Shown in pieces: positions 58,584-64,000 of a stretch of DNA of 64,000 bases; the stretch's first letter is position 1; the number at the start of each line of letters is the position of its first letter. The notes below the pieces were generated by a model, which saw nothing but the letters and a program-made list of their open reading frames with translations, was not told where the DNA came from and did not search any database. Made by a program: the position numbers and the translations under genes. Origin of the DNA: Steromphala cineraria (taxonomy: Eukaryota; Mollusca; Gastropoda; Trochida; Trochidae); assembly GCA_916613615.1 (NCBI GenBank), contig OU744732.1, positions 28,530,673 through 28,594,672 of the forward strand, given 5' to 3'.

Positions 58584-59027
58584 CTATTCCATCACCGTTA
58601 ACAAGTTGAAATCACTTCTGTGAATACTCAAACTTATGAGAGATATGATTCTTATACATTCTCGACATTTCAGAACGCAAATTTCACATGTGAAATCTTC
58701 ATTATTGTCAATTGCGTCGTTCATATTGTGTTTGAATGGTCGTGGAACACACATCTGATGTATCCAACATTGACATACGTCACACTTGATCCAGGGGATG
58801 TCTGCGTTTGAGGAAAGACAAATGAGACACTGATTAGAGGTGTCCCATACTGGAGCCGATCTTTTCTTTTGTTTCCCTTTACCCTTTCCCACCTGTAGAT
58901 TTCCCCTTAATCATTGACTTTATTTGTCTTTTCTCCAAGCGCCCCAGCTTAGCTTTCTCCCGATTATCTTTTCTTTCCTTCTCAAGAACTTTATTTCATA
59001 TACATTCCTCGTAACAAATTAACAAAC
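58584..59027 (-). pseudogene. pogo-like element C-terminal part: basic linker and PHD finger
   Basis: On the minus strand, Lys/Glu/Arg-rich coding (EKERKDNREKAKLGRLEKRQ) leads, after a frameshift at the GGTGGGAAAGGGTAAAGGG tract near 58890, into MGKGKGKQKKRSAPVW and a full C4HC3 PHD pattern. In this open frame these are Cys 22, 25, 37, 40, His 45, Cys 48, 69 and 72, with Trp 43 before the His. Some invertebrate pogo-like transposases end in such a finger, so this is interpreted as the C-terminus of the element at 59362-61096. PHD fingers usually read histone tails, but no host function is implied. It is separated from the rest by the LINE piece. Confidence 0.65.
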
Positions 59028-59355
59028 GATAAGATAAGATAAGATAAGATAATACTTTATTATCCCGTAGGAAATTCTTTTTACATCAACAACGGTCTCA
59101 TATATACATAGGCACTCGATATACAACTTTAAACAAACATTACATAAACAATATGTCACACACAGAAAAGCAAGTCACACAGGATGGATAATTGTAAAAT
59201 TAACTGCTTCATGATTCAAAACATTTATTAATTTCACGAATACTTGTTGGTATGAAGGATTGTCTGGCTCTGTTTGTTTTTAACGAAGGTATCCGAAAGC
59301 GGCGTCCGGAAGGAAGTAGTTCGAAATGATGGGACAGGATATGGGAGCTATCGGT
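59028..59355 (-). mobile_element. LINE 3' end with GATAA tail, inserted in pogo-like element
   Basis: The minus strand reads HHFELLPSGRRFRIPSLKTN then RARQSFIPTSIREIN, the standard LINE C-terminal block, followed by GGGATAATAAAG and a (TTATC)n tail at 59028-59050. Its relative at 18682-18955 shares block and signature but has an ATT tail. It lies between the Ser/Thr linker and the PHD part of the pogo-like element. Confidence 0.75.
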
Positions 59356-59361
59356 TCTTAT

Positions 59362-59972
59362 TTAGTAGCATTCTTCATGAGCACTAGGCGTGCTTTCCTT
59401 GCGAAGTTTTGTTTGATTACTGTCGCTAACCGAGAACACCTCATTAAGGGCATCTGAAGAGGGGACAATCTTAACATCTGAACCAGAAATTGCTTGTAAT
59501 AAAGCCTGGACCAAAGAAGGGTCAGTTATTACGGATTGTAATCCAGTTGGTGTAACAACACCTTCATCTGAAGTTACCGTGTTCGATGTCTGATAAAGAG
59601 CACTACTAGCACTCGGCAAGGTCACATCGGACAAGGCAACTTTTGAAGAAGATGCTGATGCATCAACTGACGCTCGGAAAGACATCGTTGGTGGATGGGA
59701 CTGGTCAGTCGTTGGGGCAGTCGAATTGGGATGGTCATCTATCAATGTATTAGCAGTGGAATGGTCATCTGTCGAGGTCGTCGCAGTGGACTGGTCATCT
59801 GTCGAGGTCGTAGCAGTGGACTGGTCATCTGTCGAGGTCGTCGCAGTGGACTGGTCATCTATCAAGGTCGCCGAACTGGACTGCTCAGCTGTCGTAGTTG
59901 CTGCAGTTGAATGGCCAGCTGTCATGGCCATTGCTAAGCGGGACTGGTCAGATGTCAAGGTCAAGGAAATAT
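59362..59972 (-). pseudogene. pogo-like element Ser/Thr-rich linker with minisatellite
   Basis: The 200-codon minus frame is rich in Ser, Thr, Asp and Ala. Four tandem 30-bp units (about 59757-59850) encode DDQSTATTST. Downstream are VQALLQAISGSDVKIVPSS and an end at HEECY with TAA. It is out of frame with the DDE part (shift near 59970). It corresponds to the low-complexity region between DDE domain and zinc finger in pogo-like proteins. Confidence 0.6.
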
Positions 59973-61096
59973 TCCTGTTACTTTAAAGCCCTTTTTTATG
60001 TTATTCTCAGTCATGGCATCACTCCAAGCTCTGGCAAACAATCCCGCTAAGGATGCTTAGGTCAAGATTTTGTGTACATTTAAACTCCTAAACTCTGTAC
60101 AAATGGTGTTGAATCTTTTTGTCAGGGGACCAAAACATCCTTTGTCGAGGGGTTGAAGCCAGTGGCTGCTATGCGCTGGCATGGCGAGAATAATGATTTG
60201 GTCTTGTTTTGCCAAGAACAAGGTCTCTGAAACCTCGTGACTGTGATGTTGATCAACAATAAGCATTTGCGGTCTTTCAGATCCACAGTTCTTTAAAAAT
60301 ACATTTCGGAACCTTAGAGCACCAAGCTCGTCATCAACCAAAGCTTTCTCTTGGAAAGACCAAATTGCACCCTGTGGTCCGTCAGCTGTGTTGAAAGATA
60401 AGAGAGATCGGGTTGTCTTACCCTTAACAATAAACATTGGTGACATCTTAGTGCCATCGGCGTTTACACAAGCAACAACAGTAACGTTGTCTCGAGCCAT
60501 GCTCACTCGGCTCGTGACATGCCCTGAGCCCTTACCAGCCACTACATTCACAGGAGTGTGCTCCAGATGGAAATCACTCTCATCCATGTTCCATATTCCT
60601 TTTGGAGCATGGGTGAGAGCTTCATCTGTTAAAATACGACCTAAGCTTGTATAATTCGCTTGAACATCATCTTTAATGATCTTGATGTTGAAAGTTTCTG
60701 GAGTTTCCTCAACGACAGCTCTGGGTGTCGTCTCATAAAGACGTAGTACCAGTTTTTGCCGGCTGTTCCGTGGGTGAATGGTGTCTTCAAGTTACGTTTA
60801 CATCCTAATTGACCAGCCTTAGTCATCACCTGACTACTTGTTAACCCAAAGCCCTCGTCAGCTGCCACTTTCAGTTAAGAGGCAAGCTGACTCTCCGTTT
60901 TAGAATCAAACACGGGTTTTGCCCCGGCCTTAGCCCCATCCTGCACCTTGCCCGTGACATGATCAGATATTGTAGATCTTGGGATGCCGTATATTTCCGC
61001 AGCCTTTCGTAAAGATAAATTACGGTTTCGCACCTTATCGGCAGCTTCCCCGACCTTAGACGCGTCATATTTTTTGTATTTCGCGTCAGAAGGCAT
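59973..61096 (-). pseudogene. pogo-like transposase (HTH and DDE domains), broken
   Basis: It starts at MPSDAKYKK (ATG 61096-61094). The psq-type HTH reads LSLRKAAEIYGIPRSTISDH, then a stop (TAA, 60877-60875) falls inside the frame before VAADEGFGLTSSQVMTKA. The second, CENPB-type HTH has GKNWYYVFMRRHPELSLRK. A frameshift near 60680 leads to NYTSLGRILTDEAL and the DDE_1 domain: IWNMDESDF (Asp 60584-60582), MLIVDQHHSHE (Asp 60254-60252) and WLQPLDKGCFGP (Asp 60146-60144), so all three catalytic Asp are kept. A stop at 60059-60057 precedes WSDAMTENNIKKGFKVTGIF, the usual end of the domain. It is inactive because of at least two nonsense changes and two frameshifts. Confidence 0.88.
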
Positions 61097-61199
61097 CCTA
61101 TAATAAAATAAAACGAAAACAAACGACATGAACATTATGTTTAATGATAACAGATTTAATAATAATGCTACTGACCGGCGATACAGGACACTTAGCATG

Positions 61200-63069
61200 A
61201 ATTTTAACTAATGATACGTGACATTAACACTTAAAGGAAAATTCCAATGAAAAATGAAAAAGAGCCTTTTGAAACAATGTTTATCGATAAATCCTGTTGG
61301 GAAAAGTTGGGAAAAATCAAGTTTACCGGCATCGATGGTGGACGCCATATTGCTAAGTCGAATGGTAAACGAGAGCGAGATACACCGGTAATATGACGTC
61401 AGCGACACACCACAAAATTAGGAGACGCCGTTAGATTTAATGGTGGGCGGTGACGGCCCGTCAAACAAGAGACTCTAACAACAGTCGCGACTTCAGTAGA
61501 GACGTGTCGGATCCAGATTATGCTATTTCTATGATTCCCAAAGCAATACATAAATATTTCTGACCAGCAGACTGCTGCAAAACTTCAGTACAGGTTGGAA
61601 AAGATCTCCCATGTGCGGACGTCACAAGGTTTGACTTTGAACACTGACACTCACTGACATTTTTGAGAATTTTTATAAGCTTGAGACATCCTCATTAGGT
61701 TGAAATAAAGTGTTAAATGACTTTGCTGAAATAAGTGCATTTGTAAAAAAAACTAAACGTAACATAGAATCATTTTTTATCAATTATATCACTCGAAAAA
61801 ATAGACCTACTAACGTGATCTTGTTGAAGCGAATCCTAAAAAGCGAATCCGCGATGATGGTGGTATGGTTTCGTAATCAAAATGAAATTGTTTATATCAA
61901 TCAAAACACGATTGATTAATTTGAAAGATGGCATTTTCTATGTTGGTATAGAATTCACGTTTTTATCATATAAATCTTGGCTTGTTTGAGGACGAAAATA
62001 TTTTCTATTTATTTAGTTGTCGCCCGTACGAAATCAATTTTGATTACGAATCACTGAGGTGCACTTGCTGTTATCAATATTATCGGAATATGATATTGTT
62101 AACGATTCTTGTTATGTTCACATATCATACCATGTTGATTATTTTCCAAAAGTATTTCTGCTAAACAATACGTAAAGAAATTAAAATGGAATTATGAGAT
62201 ATCATTAGTATACTAAAATGACCAGTAAGGAATGGTGTTTTTAATAATATTAAAGACCTATCAACTCATCAGCAAGGAATACAAAATAATATTATACTCA
62301 CAAAATTTCTGTATATCATCGAGTGTTTTTTTCTTCCCTAAGTTACTATGTTTTAGCTGAATAATCCATATTTGTTTGGAGTTTTCTTCTTTTTATATCT
62401 GTTATTAAATAAAATTATTTTAATATTTATCTATTTAAGTATGATTTTTTAATTCAACAGAAGGATGTGATTTAAATTATAACAATTTACAAATTATCAC
62501 AACGTATGTCTCTTAAACCCTTAAATTTATTTTGCAAAATACTAGATTTACGTAATTGATGCATGTTTTACATTGAATATTTCCTTTCATATAATTTAAA
62601 AACAATGATTCTAAAACGTTCATGACAAAACTTGTATTTCCCTTTTCAAACTGACTAGAGGCTTTTTAAAAATCCACAGATTGAATGTGAAAGAGTACCA
62701 GATTTTTAAAAAAAAACTATCGTAGTAACTCTTGAGAAAATAAAATGTCATTAAAAAATATCATTTCTTATTTTTGGAAAGATGAAAAATTATATGCAAA
62801 AGTCTTATTGATTGATAATATGTATATAACAGGTAAATATGTATGACATACATATATACATTAAATACTAAAGCATGATAATAATGTGATAGACCACAAC
62901 AAACTATGGATATAAAAAAATATACATTGATACAATTCGATTACATTATTATTAGTTATCTAGATAAGTCTTAAATAGTCCTTAAAATATTTGGATAAAT
63001 GATTGGAAGACAACATTTGGATGATTGTCGGTGAATAAGGCTTAAGTATGGAAGATGTTTAGATAGTAC
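61200..63069. other. AT-rich DNA, possible 5' region of the pogo-like element
   Basis: 61320-61440 is GC-richer with GACGCCATATTG and TGACGTCA words and may be a relic promoter of the minus-strand element. From 61700 on the DNA is very AT-rich with nothing recognisable. Confidence 0.4.
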
Positions 63070-63240
63070 GGAAGAATGCATGCCTCAAACTGTCACTATT
63101 TGGACAGGAAATATAGATGTGATATAGGGATTCAAAATGGTTAATGATACAAAACGGACAACATTGCTCATGTCGAAGAAAATTATATTTAAAGTTTATG
63201 ACAATGTCAATGGTTGGAATAACGGATACAATACGATTAG
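63070..63240 (-). pseudogene. LINE C-terminal Cys/His fragment, decayed
   Basis: The minus strand gives FLRHEQCCPFCIINHFESLY then HIYISCPN and SDSLRHAFFRTI before a stop. The C-x2-C..E..YH-x4-C-P arrangement resembles the C-terminal zinc-knuckle block of LINE polymerases. Upstream sequence is broken by stops. Identification rests on a short motif. Confidence 0.45.
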
Positions 63241-63569
63241 CTCACCCTTTAATTTTTACAAAAAGGTTTCAAATTTGACAGAAAGGCGAGTAAATATGCT
63301 CTAGTTTGCGATAATTATCGAATTTTTGCAAGCCATTTCTTGTAATTGATGGATCTTTGAACGATATAATGGATTTGATACAAGCGGCATCCTGCTTAAT
63401 CCACGTGAAGTCGAAGGGATATCTAAGTAGTTAATTGTTAAAATCTAGAGCACAACTATAACGTCATCTACATTATAAGTAAGAGAGTGAAGGTAATCGT
63501 AAGATTTCCTTTGTTATATGTAATCTTTCGGTTTGAACAGCTGTGTCTAAAAATAATAAAATCTCATCA

Positions 63570-63838
63570 AACTGGCCAAGTCGAAGTAAAACTAGCCTCA
63601 ATATTACCTGTTTCACCCTAATCTGAGTCTAGCAAGGACTAGTAGAGGGTCTCGTCAGCCCACGTGTCGAATTGACCAAACAGAACTCATCTTAGCAAGC
63701 CACAATAGTCTGTCTTGGCACGTAAAACGTTGGATGGTCATAGGTCGCAGACCGCGACCTTCTACTAGACCTTGCTAGACTCAGTATAGGAGAGAAACTG
63801 TTATATTGAGGCTAGGTTAACTTAGACTGGCCTGTAGT
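63570..63838. mobile_element. inverted-repeat element with CTAGCCTCAATAT arms
   Basis: Arms of about 70 bp (ACTAGCCTCAATATTACC and GAGTCTAGCAAGG at the left, with complements at 63765-63838) enclose a centre with CGTCAGCCCACGTGTCGAAT. A single arm is found at 29038-29165. Non-coding. Confidence 0.7.
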
Positions 63839-64000
63839 GGATGACGTCCTAGCTGACATGTTGACTATATCAAGCCACGATTAACCAAGTAAAGGGAGGG
63901 TGATTTCACTCCACACCCCGTTCGTTCTCAGAAACCTAAAGATAGGTTCGCATTCCATCCTCTCGTTCTGGTTTTCATGCACACAATCTTCTGACGATGA

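Noticed and set aside
59695..59986. Plus-strand frames rich in Gly, Arg, Trp and Val repeats
   Set aside because: They are the antisense of the Ser/Thr minisatellite of the pogo-like element.

Overview
The window looks like AT-rich nuclear DNA from a metazoan. Introns with GT-AG junctions, PAN/apple and EGF-like secreted domains, Penelope-like, LINE, Tc1 and pogo elements, a short TTAGGG tract and a dense load of MITEs fit a marine invertebrate, most likely a mollusc (bivalve-like). That placement is an inference from style and no marker gene proves it. There are no operons, rRNA, true tRNA genes or CRISPR arrays.

Only one host gene can be supported. It is a four-exon gene on the + strand (35529-45777) for a predicted secreted 271-residue protein: signal peptide, partial PAN-like module, EGF-like half module, Thr/Ala-rich mucin-like linker, small Cys-rich segment and a C-terminal PAN/apple domain. 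All three splice junctions keep the reading frame. Intron 2 (7.5 kb) and intron 3 hold MITEs, a tandem duplication of the exon 2 donor region, a G26 run, CA repeats and a long hairpin.

Nearly everything else recognisable is repeat-derived. 1-1000: two 5'-truncated Penelope-like GIY-YIG pieces meeting head to head, then a block rich in AGGTCA half-sites. 4.3-4.6 kb, 18.7-18.9 kb, 22.3-22.5 kb, 24.8-26.0 kb, 59.05-59.35 kb and 63.1-63.2 kb: LINE remnants, the largest with a YADD reverse transcriptase. 19.1 kb and 44.7 kb: tRNA-derived SINE-like heads. 47.0-48.6 kb: an eleven-monomer, ~150-bp tandem repeat organised in ~450-bp higher-order units. 55.0-55.9 kb: a broken Tc1-like DD34E transposase. 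58.6-61.1 kb, minus strand: a broken pogo-like transposase with HTH, DDE domain, Ser/Thr minisatellite linker, basic linker and C-terminal PHD finger, apparently split by a LINE insertion.

MITEs are the dominant signal. Nine copies of one ~350-bp family with TTAA flanks are scattered across the window, with at least four other TTAA-type families. There are also a GC-palindrome-rich element (5.4 and 27.1 kb), a bracket-like element with ~50-bp TIRs (27.6 and 53.4 kb), and fold-back elements, one with a 9-bp target duplication (31.5 kb). I did not find an intact autonomous element or a clearly new multi-gene system.
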